Positions 25,581-37,541 are shown, counted from the stretch's first letter. The stretch is 64,000 bases of DNA from Vibrio fluminensis (GCF_015278125.1 NZ_JADILO010000004.1:62001-126000), one strand, 5' to 3'. The notes: generated from the sequence alone by a model not told the origin. Program-made: numbers and translations.

Positions 25581-27539
25581 TTATGCCTCCTGCTTCTTAG
25601 CTTTCTTTCTAAAGCGGTAACGTTTGTCGCTGATCGCGAGCGCACCACCTAGAGACATGATAATTGATCCAGCCCAAATCCAGTTTACGAATGGTTTGTA
25701 GTAAATACGTACCGCCCAAGATTTATTGTCATCTAGACGATCACCCATCGCCACGTATAGGTCACGAGTAAAGCTGCGATCGATCGCCGCTTCAGTCATC
25801 ATTGAACGTGCGGTGCGGTAGAAACGTTTTTCTGCATGCAGAGTATTGATGTATTTACCATCTAGCGTGATTTCAAAATCAGCAATGTAACCATCGTAGT
25901 TAGGACCATCTTTGTCGCGCACACCTGAGAAGTAGAAGTTGTACTCTTCAAGTTGGAAGTTATCACCCGGCGCTAGACGCACGTCACGCTCAATACTGTG
26001 CGTTTGTACCATTGCGATACCAATGATAGAGACAGCAAGACCGATGTGACCAAGCATCATCGCCCAGTGGCTACGTGGCAGTTTAAAGATGCCGCCAAAG
26101 AAGCTGTGGCGGTGCGTCGCACGCTCATGCAGTTCATAACCGTGCATCACAACAATCCACATCGCCATTAACCAACCTAGGTAGGTCATGAAGACGAAGT
26201 AATCTGAGAAAATCCAGTTAAGTAGACCCGCGAGAACAATTGAGATAACGCCCGACACTAGCATTGGTTTGGCTAGATCAGATAGGTTGTCACGCTTCCA
26301 ACGGATCAGTGGACCAATACCCAATACAAATGAGAACGGGATCATCAACCACGCAAATAGCATGTCGAAGAATGGGGCACCGATAGAGACCGAGCCGAGA
26401 CCGATTTGTTTGTGCACAAGTGGTAGCAGTGTACCAACGAGTACCACAACCAGTGCCGCCATTAGCAGAATGTTGTTCGCCAGTAGTGCGTTTTCACGTG
26501 ATACCAATTCGAAGTTACCACGCGCACGTACGGTTGCGCCTTTAACAGCAAATAGCAGTAGTGAACCACCGATAACAAATACGAGGAAGCCTAGGATAAA
26601 CATACCGCGTGATGGATCTGAAGCAAACGCGTGCACTGACACTAGGATACCTGAACGAACTAGGAAGGTACCCAGCAAGCTTAATGAGAATGCTGAAATC
26701 GCCAGTAACACTGTCCACGCTTTAAACGTACCGCGTTTTTCGGTTACCGCTAGCGAGTGCATGAGCGCGGTACCGGCTAGCCAAGGCATAAATGATGCGT
26801 TTTCTACTGGATCCCAGAACCACCAGCCACCCCAGCCAAGCTCGTAGTAAGCCCACCAAGAGCCTAGTGCGATACCTAGCGTTAGGAATAACCATGCTGC
26901 GGTTGTCCAAGGACGAGACCAACGTGCCCATGCGGTATCCAAGCGACCAGTCATAAGTGATGCAATAGCAAACGAGAACGCTACCGAGAAGCCAACGTAG
27001 CCCATGTAAAGCATTGGTGGGTGAATGATCAAACCCGGGTCTTGCAGTAATGGGTTTAAGTCACGACCATCAACTGGGAAGAACGGCAGTGTACGCAGGA
27101 ACGGGTTAGACGTTAAGATGATGAACAGCAGGAAACCCACACTGATCATACCCATTACCGCTAACACGCGCGCAACCGACTCTTGAGGCATGCCACGACT
27201 AAAGGTTGCAACTGCGACTGTCCACGCCGCTTGGATAAGTACCCAAAGTAGCAGTGAACCTTCATGTGCACCCCAAACCGCGGTTAAGCGATAGTACCAT
27301 GGCAACTGTGTATTGGAGTTGCTGGCAACATAGTTGAGGGTAAAGTCGTTGGTGTAAAATGCCCACAATAGAATCGCGAACGATAGCGCAAGCAGTAAGA
27401 ACATCGCCCAAGAAAGGGGACGAGCGGTGTTCATTAATACCGTGTTATTTTTGGAAGCACCTACCAAAGGCAGGATACTCAGCAGCACTGCCATCGCAAG
27501 CGAGACGATCAGTGCAAAGTGGCCGATTTCTGCAATCAT
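25581..27539 (-). CDS. ccmF: Haem lyase subunit CcmF
   Basis: 652 residues and about 14 to 15 membrane helices. The haem-handling WWD domain is clear ([18 protein letters not shown] near residue 235). CcmF with CcmH and CcmI attaches haem covalently to apocytochrome c in the periplasm. Start overlaps the ccmE stop by four bases (ATGA). Length fits the family (E. coli 647). Confidence 0.96.
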   Translation of the reverse strand: MIAEIGHFALIVSLAMAVLLSILPLVGASKNNTVLMNTARPLSWAMFLLLALSFAILLWAFYTNDFTLNYVASNSNTQLPWYYRLTAVWGAHEGSLLLWVLIQAAWTVAVATFSRGMPQESVARVLAVMGMISVGFLLFIILTSNPFLRTLPFFPVDGRDLNPLLQDPGLIIHPPMLYMGYVGFSVAFSFAIASLMTGRLDTAWARWSRPWTTAAWLFLTLGIALGSWWAYYELGWGGWWFWDPVENASFMPWLAGTALMHSLAVTEKRGTFKAWTVLLAISAFSLSLLGTFLVRSGILVSVHAFASDPSRGMFILGFLVFVIGGSLLLFAVKGATVRARGNFELVSRENALLANNILLMAALVVVLVGTLLPLVHKQIGLGSVSIGAPFFDMLFAWLMIPFSFVLGIGPLIRWKRDNLSDLAKPMLVSGVISIVLAGLLNWIFSDYFVFMTYLGWLMAMWIVVMHGYELHERATHRHSFFGGIFKLPRSHWAMMLGHIGLAVSIIGIAMVQTHSIERDVRLAPGDNFQLEEYNFYFSGVRDKDGPNYDGYIADFEITLDGKYINTLHAEKRFYRTARSMMTEAAIDRSFTRDLYVAMGDRLDDNKSWAVRIYYKPFVNWIWAGSIIMSLGGALAISDKRYRFRKKAKKQEA

Positions 27540-28021
27540 TGACTGCTTCCTTGTTTCTGTTGATCGGTATAGTCAAGTGGCGTGTGCGACTTCTCCATCG
27601 CTTCCGCAATTTCAGGTGGCATGTATTCTTCATCATGCTTCGCTAAAACCTCGAACGCTTCTACAGTAGTTGCATCAACCAATACGCCTTGAGCAACGAT
27701 GCCCTGACCTTCACGGAAAAGGTCTGGAAGAATACCGTCATAAACAACGGTCACGTTAGGACCAACATCGTGCAGTTGGAATGACACGCGTAGAGACTCA
27801 GAATCACGCTTAACCGAACCAACGGTCACCATACCACCAATACGAAGACGTTGACCGACTTCCGGCTTAGTACCATCTGGTTTGCCTTGTACTAACTCAG
27901 TTGGAGTGTAGAACAAGTCCATATTTTGCCCTAATGCATAAATCATCAGACCAATCGTTGAGCCGATACCAAGGAAAATGGCTAGAACAATTGCGAGCCT
28001 CTTTTTACGTCTTGGGTTCAT
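27536..28021 (-). CDS. ccmE: Haem chaperone CcmE
   Basis: 161 residues: a basic start, one membrane anchor (residues 9-29) and a periplasmic OB-fold. The haem-attaching histidine is His129 in [12 protein letters not shown], with the conserved Tyr133. CcmE takes haem from CcmC and hands it to CcmF. ATGA overlaps join it to ccmD and ccmF. Confidence 0.96.
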   Translation of the reverse strand: MNPRRKKRLAIVLAIFLGIGSTIGLMIYALGQNMDLFYTPTELVQGKPDGTKPEVGQRLRIGGMVTVGSVKRDSESLRVSFQLHDVGPNVTVVYDGILPDLFREGQGIVAQGVLVDATTVEAFEVLAKHDEEYMPPEIAEAMEKSHTPLDYTDQQKQGSSQ

Positions 28022-28224
28022 AGAGTGTTCTCCATATTCTTAGCTGCATCAATACGAGCTTGACGAGCCACTTTATTCTGAACTTCGTTCAGTAGCGCTT
28101 TGTGACGACGTACACTGCTAATTAGCAAAGCAATCATCACGAAAAAGGTAATGCCGAACGCACTCCACACATAACCTGCGTAGCCGCCCATGGCAAAAAA
28201 ATCACTCAAAGATTCAAAATGCAT
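28018..28224 (-). CDS. ccmD: Haem exporter small subunit CcmD
   Basis: 68 residues with one membrane helix (residues 17-38) preceded by [13 protein letters not shown] and followed by a basic cytoplasmic tail, the CcmD pattern. CcmD is needed to release haem-loaded CcmE from the CcmABC complex. It starts two bases after the ccmC stop and overlaps ccmE. Confidence 0.93.
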   Translation of the reverse strand: MHFESLSDFFAMGGYAGYVWSAFGITFFVMIALLISSVRRHKALLNEVQNKVARQARIDAAKNMENTL

Positions 28225-28226
28225 GC

Positions 28227-28979
28227 TTAATTACCTCTCTGAGTTAAACGAGCCGACATTTCTACCACCCAAGGGCGGTGACTTTCTTTGCTTATAATTT
28301 CGTTACGTAGACGAACCAGTGTCAGTGCACCGAAGAAGAAAGCAAAACCAAAAATATTCAACAACAGCGGCCAAAGCATATCGTTCGAGATAGAAGGCTT
28401 GTCGAACTTAGTGATCGTTGCGCCTTGGTGTAGCGTGTTCCACCACTCAACCGAGAAGTGAATGATTGGTAGGTTAACCACACCCACGATGGCTAAAATA
28501 CCCGCGGCTTTCGCTGCGGTTTTTTGATCGTCAAATGCGTGGTAAAGCGCGATAACACCAAGGTAAAGAAACAGTAGAATGAGTTCTGACGTTAAGCGAG
28601 CATCCCATACCCACCATGCGCCCCACATCGGCTTACCCCACACCGCACCGGTTAGTAGTGCAATAAAGGTAAACACCGCGCCAATTGGCGCCATCGCCAG
28701 TGCCGCCATGTCTGATATACGGATTTGCCAAACAAGGCCGATAAAGGCAGCGATCGCCATCGACATATACACACCCATCGACCAAATTGCCGAAGGTACG
28801 TGAATATAGATAATCCTGAAACTATCACCTTGTTGGTAATCGGAAGGCGCGAAGGCTAGCCCCCACACTGTACCAATTGAAAGGCAGGCAAAGGCTAGTA
28901 TAGAAAACCATGGTAATAACTTACCGCATAAGCGATAGGCAGATTCAGGCTTTGCATAAGGATGGAGCCATTTCCACAT
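28227..28979 (-). CDS. ccmC: Haem exporter/handler CcmC
   Basis: 250 residues from the ATG at 28979 (M-W-K-W-L-H-P), the start seen in homologues; a GTG four codons upstream at 28991 is an alternative. Six membrane helices and the WWD motif W-G-A-W-W-V-W-D-A-R-L-T-S-E are present, with H-V-P-S-A-I-W-S-M-G. CcmC transfers haem to CcmE. It lies 102 bp after ccmB stops, the largest gap in the operon. Confidence 0.95.
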   Translation of the reverse strand: MWKWLHPYAKPESAYRLCGKLLPWFSILAFACLSIGTVWGLAFAPSDYQQGDSFRIIYIHVPSAIWSMGVYMSMAIAAFIGLVWQIRISDMAALAMAPIGAVFTFIALLTGAVWGKPMWGAWWVWDARLTSELILLFLYLGVIALYHAFDDQKTAAKAAGILAIVGVVNLPIIHFSVEWWNTLHQGATITKFDKPSISNDMLWPLLLNIFGFAFFFGALTLVRLRNEIISKESHRPWVVEMSARLTQRGN

Positions 28980-29081
28980 TGTCGGTCTCACTCTTTACTT
29001 CATTTATTACCGAGTCGAGCTCGGTTTTTAGTAGTGTTGTAATTTATATACTGGGAAAATTTCGTGCTTGATCGAAAACAA

Positions 29082-29750
29082 CTAATTAACACTTACTCGC
29101 AGTGCAGCGCTAATCGCAAACGGTGTTAAGGTCAATGCTCCCATAAACATTGCGCCTAAAATTGCTAACTGTCCGTTATACGCCATACCTAACGAGGCAG
29201 CATCAATCGCCGAAGTCGCAAAAATCAAAATCGGTATGTAAAGCGGTAGGATTAATAAGCTTAAAAGCACCCCGCCCTTTTGTAACCCGACGGTTAATGC
29301 CACACCTATCGCACCAATAAAGCTCAATGTCGGCGTGCCCACTAATAAGGTTAGTACGACTGCTAGCCAAGTATTAAAGTCTAAAGAGAGCAATATCGCC
29401 AACAATGGGCTGATAATAATCAAGGGCAAACCTGTCAGTAGCCAGTGAGCAATCACTTTCGACATCACAACCAACGGCAATGGAACCGGCATTAACATCA
29501 TTTGTTCAAGTGCACCGTCTTGATAATCGTCTCGAAACAGGCGCTCTAACGACAACAACGCCGAAAGCAAAGCCGCTACCCAAACAATTCCGGCAGCAAT
29601 ACGTGCTAACAAATTAGGCTCAGGGCCAATGCTGAGTGGAAACAGCGTAATAACGATGATAAAAAACCAAAGTGGATTAAAAATATCCGCTTGGCGACGG
29701 TACGCAATCAACAATTCGCGTCGGATGACGTTATTCATTATGCCTATCAC
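29082..29750 (-). CDS. ccmB: Haem exporter permease CcmB
   Basis: 222 residues from a GTG at 29750 with AGGTGG upstream; an ATG at 29738 (M-N-N-V-I-R-R-E-L) is an equally plausible start giving 218 residues. Six membrane helices and the conserved N-P-L-W-F-F and P-L-S-I-G-P-E-P blocks identify CcmB, the membrane partner of the CcmA ATPase. It begins three bases after the ccmA stop. Confidence 0.94.
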   Translation of the reverse strand: MIGIMNNVIRRELLIAYRRQADIFNPLWFFIIVITLFPLSIGPEPNLLARIAAGIVWVAALLSALLSLERLFRDDYQDGALEQMMLMPVPLPLVVMSKVIAHWLLTGLPLIIISPLLAILLSLDFNTWLAVVLTLLVGTPTLSFIGAIGVALTVGLQKGGVLLSLLILPLYIPILIFATSAIDAASLGMAYNGQLAILGAMFMGALTLTPFAISAALRVSVN

Positions 29751-29752
29751 GC

Positions 29753-30373
29753 TTAACCACCTAGTTTAATTTTTCGTAATTTCGGATTGTCAGCGAACAT
29801 ATCTTGGTGCGTGGTCAAGACAACGATACCACCCTGCTCTGCATGGTTTAGAAACAACGCTTCCAATACTTTCACGCCTTGCTTATCAATCGCCGTTAAT
29901 GGCTCATCCAAAATCCACAACTTGTGTTGACTTAACCACAAACGAGCCAAAGCAACACGACGCTGTTGCCCAGCGGAAAGTTGTGCAACCGGCACATCTT
30001 CGCGCCCAGCCAAACCAACTTGAAGCAATGCTTGATAAATGGTCTCTTTGTCTGCCGCTTGATTACTATGTACCGAAACATAAAAACGTAAGTTTTCATA
30101 CGCGGTCAGCTCGCGCTTTACACCCGTTTGATGGCCTAAAAACAGTAAATCATGATGATAACTATCGCGGTTAGACTCAATATTTTCGTTGTTCCAAAAT
30201 ATTTCACCGTCATCACGGTCGCCCAACCCAGCAACGATACGCAGTAGAGTCGTTTTACCAGTGCCGTTACGTCCTTCAATTTGGACTAATTCACCACTGC
30301 CAATAGTAAATGACAGAGATTCAAATAAAATTCTTTCGTCACGAATTGCTGTTAATTGTTTTACTTCTAGCAT
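29753..30373 (-). CDS. ccmA: Haem exporter ATPase CcmA
   Basis: 206 residues from the ATG at 30373; a TTG two codons upstream is less likely. ABC-type ATPase with Walker [11 protein letters not shown] near residue 35, signature [13 protein letters not shown] and Walker B L-W-I-L-D-E-P. CcmA powers release of holo-CcmE. First gene of the ccmABCDEFGHI operon; the promoter must lie in 30374-30560, where I see no clear motif. Confidence 0.95.
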   Translation of the reverse strand: MLEVKQLTAIRDERILFESLSFTIGSGELVQIEGRNGTGKTTLLRIVAGLGDRDDGEIFWNNENIESNRDSYHHDLLFLGHQTGVKRELTAYENLRFYVSVHSNQAADKETIYQALLQVGLAGREDVPVAQLSAGQQRRVALARLWLSQHKLWILDEPLTAIDKQGVKVLEALFLNHAEQGGIVVLTTHQDMFADNPKLRKIKLGG

Positions 30374-30558
30374 TGGCAACCACTATAGAGATTTAGGCGC
30401 TTATATTACCACAGGGGATTTTCTACATCATAGCGAATGAGCTTTACGAATCACGAAACTAAGTAAGAAGTTATTAATATTTAATCATAGTTTGCATTAA
30501 CTCACGCCCGACGTTCACATTTGGAAATATAGACTCATAAAAGCGGCCTTTAGATACT

Positions 30559-30585
30559 AAAAAAGGATGCATATTGCATCCTTTG
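30559..30585 (-). terminator. Terminator of the flagellar/chemotaxis operon
   Basis: On the minus strand AAAGGATGC, an AATAT loop and GCATCCTTT run into TTTTTT directly after the DUF2802 gene, marking the end of the flhA-to-DUF2802 operon. Confidence 0.85.
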
Positions 30586-30595
30586 TTCAATGAAT

Positions 30596-31078
30596 CTAGT
30601 TACGGCGCCGACGCTCAACAGATTGCTCTGGCATACCTTCAAGAGGGGGGATTTTTTCTCGACCCGCCAACTTGTTTTGCAAAGACATCATTAGTTCTGC
30701 TTCTGCTTTTGGTAACTCACACTCTTGGATTAGCTCATTAAGATCGGCACCCAGTTGCACCATCTTTGTCGCTCGAGAATAGAGACGACCATCACCATCC
30801 GCTTGCTCAAGATCTTTAATGCGCTCCAGCAAATGTTGAATGATATCTTCTTGCTCACTCACTCTCTGACCAAGACCAACAACAACTGAACGAACTTCAA
30901 GCAATTGCTTATTTGCTTTTTGCAGTTCTCGGTCTAACTGACGCTGCTGCTGTCTGCCTTGCTCAAGTGCTTTTTTTTGCGTCGCCTTCAAGCGTAAAAT
31001 GCTAAAAATCAACAACAAAAATACAAAGGCAGCCACTCCTGCAACGACAGGAGTGCTAAACATCACGCTAGTATCCAT
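30596..31078 (-). CDS. DUF2802 membrane-anchored coiled-coil protein
   Basis: 160 residues: a membrane helix at about 10-28, a long coiled coil (about 33-95, rich in Lys, Gln and Glu) and a compact C-terminal domain with Y-S-R-A-T-K-M-V-Q-L-G-A-D-L-N-E-L-I-Q-E-C-E-L-P-K-A-E-A-E-L split here for length, which resembles a small helix-turn-helix-like fold. Function is unknown. It is the last gene of the chemotaxis operon and its ATG abuts the cheW stop (TAATG), so a role in polar chemotaxis array placement or signalling is plausible but unproved. Confidence 0.8.
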   Translation of the reverse strand: MDTSVMFSTPVVAGVAAFVFLLLIFSILRLKATQKKALEQGRQQQRQLDRELQKANKQLLEVRSVVVGLGQRVSEQEDIIQHLLERIKDLEQADGDGRLYSRATKMVQLGADLNELIQECELPKAEAELMMSLQNKLAGREKIPPLEGMPEQSVERRRRN

Positions 31079-31572
31079 TATAGATGAGCCATCTCATCCC
31101 ATTCTTCATCAGAAAGAAGCTTATTCAGATCAACGAGGATCAATAGTTTACCGTCACGGTTGCTAACACCTTGGATAAACTTCGCACTCTCATCAGTACC
31201 CACGCTTGGCGTAGTGTCGATTTCAGATGAACGTAGGTAAACCACTTCAGCCACGCTATCAACAAGAATACCAATCACTTGATGCTCAGACTCAATCACA
31301 ATAATACGAGTATTATCGGTGATCTCACCTTCCATTAAACCAAAGCGAGAACGTGTATCGATTACCGTCACGACGTTACCACGTAGGTTAATAATACCCA
31401 GTACGTAGTCAGGTGCTCCCGGTACAGGCGCAATTTCCGTATAACGAAGAACTTCACGAACTTGCATTACATTAATGCCGTATGTTTCTTCTTCAAGTTG
31501 GAACGTCACCCACTGAAGTACTTCATCATTTGAATTTTCTTTTCTCACTTCAAGTTCGCTAGTTTGAGACAT
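31078..31572 (-). CDS. cheW: Chemotaxis coupling protein CheW
   Basis: 164 residues, with the two SH3-like CheW subdomains: Y-G-I-N-V-M-Q-V-R-E-V and G-I-I-N-L-R-G-N-V-V-T-V-I-D are the diagnostic stretches. CheW links receptor signalling domains to CheA. It lies 35 bp after parP and overlaps DUF2802 by one base. Confidence 0.96.
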   Translation of the reverse strand: MSQTSELEVRKENSNDEVLQWVTFQLEEETYGINVMQVREVLRYTEIAPVPGAPDYVLGIINLRGNVVTVIDTRSRFGLMEGEITDNTRIIVIESEHQVIGILVDSVAEVVYLRSSEIDTTPSVGTDESAKFIQGVSNRDGKLLILVDLNKLLSDEEWDEMAHL

Positions 31573-31607
31573 ACCTTATCCTCTTTAACCCTTTTTGGGG
31601 CACATAT

Positions 31608-32652
<1,045 letters not shown>

Positions 32653-32660
<8 letters not shown>

Positions 32661-33429
32661 CAAATGCCAGCCTCTCTAAATGCAATAGCAGTTGCTTGTA
32701 AGCAAATACACCACGGCTTCCAGATGCAAAATGTGATACAGGTAAATGCTTCAAGCTTGCATCCCTAAACTTAGTGTCAATAGGCACCGCCGATGACCAA
32801 ACTTGTTCTGGATAATCTCGCTTAAGCTGCTGCAATGTCTGCAACGATGCTCGCGTTCGTTTATCGTACATTGTTGGCACAATCGTCACTTTAAACGCTT
32901 TATTACGGGACTTTTGCATAATGGCGAGAGTCCGCACCATGCGCTCAAGACCTTTCATGGCCAAAAACTCAGTTTGAACTGGGATCAATATGCGGTTACT
33001 TGCTGCCAATGCGTTAACCATCATCACACCTAAAATGGGTGGACAATCAATCAACACGTAATCGTAATGATCTTTAATCGCAAGCAGAGCGCGCTTTAAA
33101 ATTAGCCCCATTCCACTGCGGTTGCCCATCACACGATCAAGGGTAGCCAATGACATATGCGCCGGAATAATATCAATCCCGTCGATATCACTATCCATAA
33201 TTAGAGGCTGTACCGTACGCTCGGTAAACTCTTTAATTTGAAACAGATCGAACAGGCTTGATGGCACATTGTCAGAGTCAAAACCTAAATAGGTGGTCAA
33301 TGAAGCGTGCGGGTCAGTATCAACCAACAATACTTTTTTCCCTTGTTTCGCCAATAGCCCTGCAAGAGTTATGGTGGTAGTAGTTTTACCAACGCCACCT
33401 TTTTGGTTAGCGATACTCCAAACGATCAT
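32653..33429 (-). CDS. parC: ParC, ParA-like ATPase of polar chemotaxis arrays
   Basis: 258 residues, a MinD/ParA-type ATPase: deviant Walker A K-G-G-V-G-K-T-T-T at 10-18, D-T-D-P-H-A-S and V-L-I-D-C-P-P-I-L-G. In Vibrio, ParC recruits the chemotaxis clusters to the cell pole and works with ParP. Context (between cheB and parP) separates it from chromosomal ParA and from FlhG, which has its own gene at 38726. Confidence 0.92.
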
Positions 33430-33439
33430 AGCCTTACCT

Positions 33440-34582
33440 CTACGCGAGACCTATTTCGACTAGCATACGTTCAGCGATACGCTCTAAAGGTAAATCTTCT
33501 GAAGAAATACCTTCTTTCGCCACGGCTTGAGGCATACCATACACCACACAGCTTTCTTCATCTTGTGCCCAAATCGTCGCACCCGCGTTTTTCAGCATGC
33601 GCGCACCTTCTCGCCCATCAGCACCCATACCTGTTAGGACCATAGACAAGACTTTGTCGCCATAAATTTTTGCTGCACTACCAAAGGTTACATCGACACA
33701 TGGCTTGTAGTTCATGCGGTCGCCGCCATCAATAATGCGCAACTTGGCACTACCTGCACGACCTTCAATCATCATTTGTTTGCCACCAGGTGCTAAATAA
33801 GCCACACCAGGTTGTAAAACATCACCATCTGCAGCTTCTTTTACTTGAATTTTGCATAGCGTGTTCAATCGGCTAGCAAATGCAGCGGTAAAGGTGGCCG
33901 GCATATGTTGGATCAACAAAATCGGATGTGGATAGTTCGCTGGTAACTTAGTCAGAATCTTCTGCAAAGCAACTGGACCACCGGTCGACGTACCAATCGC
34001 AGTCAGCTGATATTTCTTACCACTCGCTTTAAAGCGCGCAGGCGTCGATGTGGGACGGCTTATCGGTGCTGCTGTCGTACGCGACTGCAGTGTGCTCACG
34101 GTCGAACGAGTAATGCTTCTTTCCGCCGGCGCAGTTGTCGTTGTCGCTGTTGCACGAGGCGCTACAGGTCGACGCATAAAGGTGCGGCGTGAAGCGATTT
34201 GCAATACTCGTTGCTGTAGCAATTGAACCGCTTCGTCACGATTACGTGCAATATCTTCGAACTTCTTCGGTAAGAAATCGAGAGCGCCAGCATCCAAAGC
34301 GTCTAATGTCGCTTTTGCGCCATCATGAGTCAGCGAAGAGAACATCAAAATTGGGATCGGATTTGAAGCCATAATTTCACGGACGGCTGTGATACCGTCC
34401 ATGACTGGCATTTCGATATCCATAGTAATGACGTCTGGCTTGATTTTTATCGCCTTTTCAACCGCTTCTTTACCGTTTGTCGCCACATCAATGACTTCAA
34501 GTCGCGCGTCTGAATTGATAATTTCACTCACTCGGCGACGGAAAAAGCTTGAATCGTCAACTACTAAAACTCTTATTGCCAT
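33440..34582 (-). CDS. cheB: Chemotaxis protein-glutamate methylesterase CheB
   Basis: 380 residues. The receiver domain has the phospho-Asp55 (T-M-D-I-E-M-P-V). A long Thr/Pro/Arg-rich linker (about 130-190) leads to the methylesterase domain with the Ser of G-T-S-T-G-G-P, a His in L-I-Q-H-M-P and the Asp of G-M-G-A-D-G-R-E-G. CheB removes receptor methyl groups after CheA phosphorylates it. It follows cheA by 25 bp. Confidence 0.96.
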   Translation of the reverse strand: MAIRVLVVDDSSFFRRRVSEIINSDARLEVIDVATNGKEAVEKAIKIKPDVITMDIEMPVMDGITAVREIMASNPIPILMFSSLTHDGAKATLDALDAGALDFLPKKFEDIARNRDEAVQLLQQRVLQIASRRTFMRRPVAPRATATTTTAPAERSITRSTVSTLQSRTTAAPISRPTSTPARFKASGKKYQLTAIGTSTGGPVALQKILTKLPANYPHPILLIQHMPATFTAAFASRLNTLCKIQVKEAADGDVLQPGVAYLAPGGKQMMIEGRAGSAKLRIIDGGDRMNYKPCVDVTFGSAAKIYGDKVLSMVLTGMGADGREGARMLKNAGATIWAQDEESCVVYGMPQAVAKEGISSEDLPLERIAERMLVEIGLA

Positions 34583-34607
34583 GTTTATCCTTTTTAATAC
34601 TTAACGA

Positions 34608-36809
34608 TTAGATACGTGATGCTGATGCATAACGTTTTAAAAGATCTGGCACATCAAGAATCAAGGCAATATGACCATCACTAGTGATAGTTGCACCCGC
34701 CATACCTGGCGTACCTTGTAACAAGTTATCAAGCGGTTTAATTACCACTTCTTCTTGACCGATCAAGGTATCGACAACAAAACCAACACGCTGGCTACCA
34801 AGCTGAACGATCACTACATGACCGTGCCCTTTACGTTGTTCTACCGCGGCTGAGCGTGGCGATAGCCAATTCTGCAAGTAAAACAGCGGAATAGACTTAT
34901 CGCGAACAATGATAGTTAACTGACCATCAACCACGTTGGTGCGGCTAAGGTCTAAATGGAAAATCTCGTTCACACTTGCCAAAGGCAGAGCAAATGGATT
35001 GCCGCCCACACCAACCATGAGTGTCGGAAGAATCGCTAGAGTCAGCGGAACTTTGATGGTGATTTGAGTGCCTTTACCCATTTCTGAATCAATATCAATC
35101 GAGCCATTTAGGGTATTGATCGCTGTCTTAACAACGTCCATACCTACACCACGACCAGAGATATCTGAAATCTTCTCTTTGCTTGAGAAACCTGGCATAA
35201 AGATCAGATTGAAACACTCTTTGTCTGTCAAACGAGACGCTGCGTCCTCGTCCATCATGCCGCGCTTAACCGCGATACCACGAAGAACGTCAGGATTCAT
35301 ACCGCCACCGTCATCGACGATTGCCAACTCGATATGATCGCCTTCTTGGGCTGCTGACAAAATTACTTTACCTGTACGAGGTTTGCCCGCTTTGACGCGC
35401 TCCTCTGGCATTTCGATACCATGGTCAACCGAGTTACGCACTAAGTGAATTAGTGGATCCGCCAAAGCCTCAACTAGGTTCTTATCCAAATCAGTATCTT
35501 CACCACGCATTTCAAGCGTGATGTCTTTATTTAAGCTTCGTGCAAGGTCACGTACCACGCGTGGGAATCGACCAAATACCTTCTTAATAGGCTGCATGCG
35601 GGTTTTCATTACCGCGCCTTGTAAGTCAGCGGTCACAACGTCGAGGTTAGCGACAGCCTTTGCCATCTCTTCATCATTGCTGTTCAGACCTAGACTCAAC
35701 AGGCGATTTCGCACCAATACAAGCTCACCCACCATATTCATGATGATATCGAGCGTTGATGTATCAACACGTACCGTTGCTTCCGCTTTCTTCGCCGGTG
35801 CTGCCGCCTCTTTTTTCGCTGGAGCTTTCACTTCAGCTTTTGGGGCTGGGGCAGCTACTGGTGCGGCAGGAGCTGGCGCAACGACTTCAGCAACTGGAGC
35901 TGGAATTGAAGCTTCAACCACTTGGTCATCATTGTTCTGATAAACTGGCTTCGTAGCGAGCTCGAGCTCTTCTATGCTTGGACCTTTTCCTTGACCATGT
36001 AGTTGGTCAAGCAGTTTTTCAAACTCATCATCCGTCATCAGATCGTCATCAAATGAGCTTGGTGCAGCCGGCGCAGGTGCAGGCGTTACCGGTGCAGCAG
36101 GTACTTCTTTACCCGGTCCTTTACCAATACCGTGTAATTCATCAAGCAGTTTCTCAAACTCATCGTCTGTAATATCACCACTTTCCGAGCTTGGTGCAAC
36201 CGATGCGGCTACTGGAGTCTCAGGGGCTTTATTCACACTAGGCGCGCCACCAACACCATGTAACTCATCGAGTAATTTTTCAAACTCGTCTTGGGTAATC
36301 TCATCGATTGAGCCCGCATCAACTTGAGTTACGGGTTCAACGACTGGAGTTGGTTCGATCACTGGAGCGCTAACAACCACTTCAGGTTCAGTTGGAGCTA
36401 CGACAACCTCATCCGATGAAGCGGGTTTACTTAAGCGATGCAGTTCATCAAGTAGAGATTGGTCGGCCGCTTCTAACGGTTCGCGCTCTTGCACTGCTTG
36501 AAACTGCTCGTTAACGGTATCAAGTGCTTTCAGCATTGTATCCATTAGACTTGCGGTCACTTCACGCTGGCCATTACGCAGAATATCAAACACGTTTTCC
36601 GCACCATGGCAGGTATCAACGAGTTCAGTAAGCGCTAAAAAGCCCGCACCACCTTTTACAGTGTGGAACCCGCGGAAGATAGCGTTGAGTAAATCCTTGT
36701 CATTAGGGTTATTTTCGAGTTCTACTAGCTGCTCTGAGAGCAACTCAAGAATCTCACCCGCCTCAACTAAAAAGTCCTGAAGAATATCTTCGTCTAATTC
36801 GTAGCTCAT
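34608..36809 (-). CDS. cheA: Chemotaxis histidine kinase CheA
   Basis: 733 residues. The Hpt domain carries the phospho-His49 (G-F-H-T-V-K-G-G-A-G-F). Instead of an obvious P2 domain, residues 130-330 are a low-complexity linker with three copies of D-E-F-E-K-L-L-D-x-L-H-G (174-185, 216-227, 261-272). Dimerisation begins near 355 (T-V-R-V-D-T), then the ATPase (H-L-V-R-N-S-V-D-H-G-I-E, G-G-G-M-N-P, G-R-G-V-G-M-D-V-V) and a C-terminal CheW-like domain. In Vibrio part of this linker is the region that binds ParP. It lies between cheZ and cheB. Confidence 0.96.
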   Translation of the reverse strand: MSYELDEDILQDFLVEAGEILELLSEQLVELENNPNDKDLLNAIFRGFHTVKGGAGFLALTELVDTCHGAENVFDILRNGQREVTASLMDTMLKALDTVNEQFQAVQEREPLEAADQSLLDELHRLSKPASSDEVVVAPTEPEVVVSAPVIEPTPVVEPVTQVDAGSIDEITQDEFEKLLDELHGVGGAPSVNKAPETPVAASVAPSSESGDITDDEFEKLLDELHGIGKGPGKEVPAAPVTPAPAPAAPSSFDDDLMTDDEFEKLLDQLHGQGKGPSIEELELATKPVYQNNDDQVVEASIPAPVAEVVAPAPAAPVAAPAPKAEVKAPAKKEAAAPAKKAEATVRVDTSTLDIIMNMVGELVLVRNRLLSLGLNSNDEEMAKAVANLDVVTADLQGAVMKTRMQPIKKVFGRFPRVVRDLARSLNKDITLEMRGEDTDLDKNLVEALADPLIHLVRNSVDHGIEMPEERVKAGKPRTGKVILSAAQEGDHIELAIVDDGGGMNPDVLRGIAVKRGMMDEDAASRLTDKECFNLIFMPGFSSKEKISDISGRGVGMDVVKTAINTLNGSIDIDSEMGKGTQITIKVPLTLAILPTLMVGVGGNPFALPLASVNEIFHLDLSRTNVVDGQLTIIVRDKSIPLFYLQNWLSPRSAAVEQRKGHGHVVIVQLGSQRVGFVVDTLIGQEEVVIKPLDNLLQGTPGMAGATITSDGHIALILDVPDLLKRYASASRI

Positions 36810-36818
36810 AAGTTACCT

Positions 36819-37541
36819 CTAAAACCCAAGACTCGAGAGTAGATCATCCACTTCGTCTTGCGATGAAACCGCATCAATCCTTTCGTGAGGATTGATAATA
36901 GGCCCCTCAGCTTCGGTTGATGCTTTTTTATTGTTCTTGGATAGTTCTTCATCCAATTGGTGTTGACCAAAAACTGTTAGGATATCAACAAGTCGCGTTT
37001 CGACTTCACTCACTAGTTCAATGACTCGACCGATGATTTGGCCCGTCAGATCCTGAAACCCCTGAGCCATCAAAATGTCCGTGAGTAAACTACGAAGTTC
37101 ACTACTATTGCCTTCGACATGTCCGAGAAGATCATCAATACGGTGGCACAGTGCTTTAAACTCAGTTAAATCGATTTTGCCATGCATGAGCTGGTTCCAT
37201 TGAGGTCTTACTTGGAGTAAACCGTCATGGAGATTGTCAGCTATCGGCATACAGCGATCGACCGCATCCATAGTTTGGTTTGCAGCTACTTCAGTCTTTT
37301 CAATAACGTATTGGAGGCGATCCCTTGCATCGGGAATTTCGTCATTAGCCAACTGAGAAAAGCGCTCATCGATATGAAACTGCTTTATAGCTTCGTGCAA
37401 ATCACGGGTAAGTTCACCTATTTCTTGCAACACTGGCTCACTAGGTGCGTTACAGATCCCTTTGACCAAGTTATCTGCTTCTTGCTGTTCACCGTTTTCC
37501 AAAAGCGCAACGAGTTGTTTGGCTTGTTCTAATGAAATCAT
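36819..37541 (-). CDS. cheZ: CheY-P phosphatase CheZ
   Basis: 240 residues, mostly helical. The catalytic stretch M-A-Q-G-F-Q-D-L-T-G-Q-I-I (active Gln near residue 158) and the C-terminal CheY-binding peptide D-D-L-L-S-S-L-G-F are both present. CheZ dephosphorylates CheY. It stands between cheY and cheA, 10 bp before cheA's start. Confidence 0.95.
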   Translation of the reverse strand: MISLEQAKQLVALLENGEQQEADNLVKGICNAPSEPVLQEIGELTRDLHEAIKQFHIDERFSQLANDEIPDARDRLQYVIEKTEVAANQTMDAVDRCMPIADNLHDGLLQVRPQWNQLMHGKIDLTEFKALCHRIDDLLGHVEGNSSELRSLLTDILMAQGFQDLTGQIIGRVIELVSEVETRLVDILTVFGQHQLDEELSKNNKKASTEAEGPIINPHERIDAVSSQDEVDDLLSSLGF

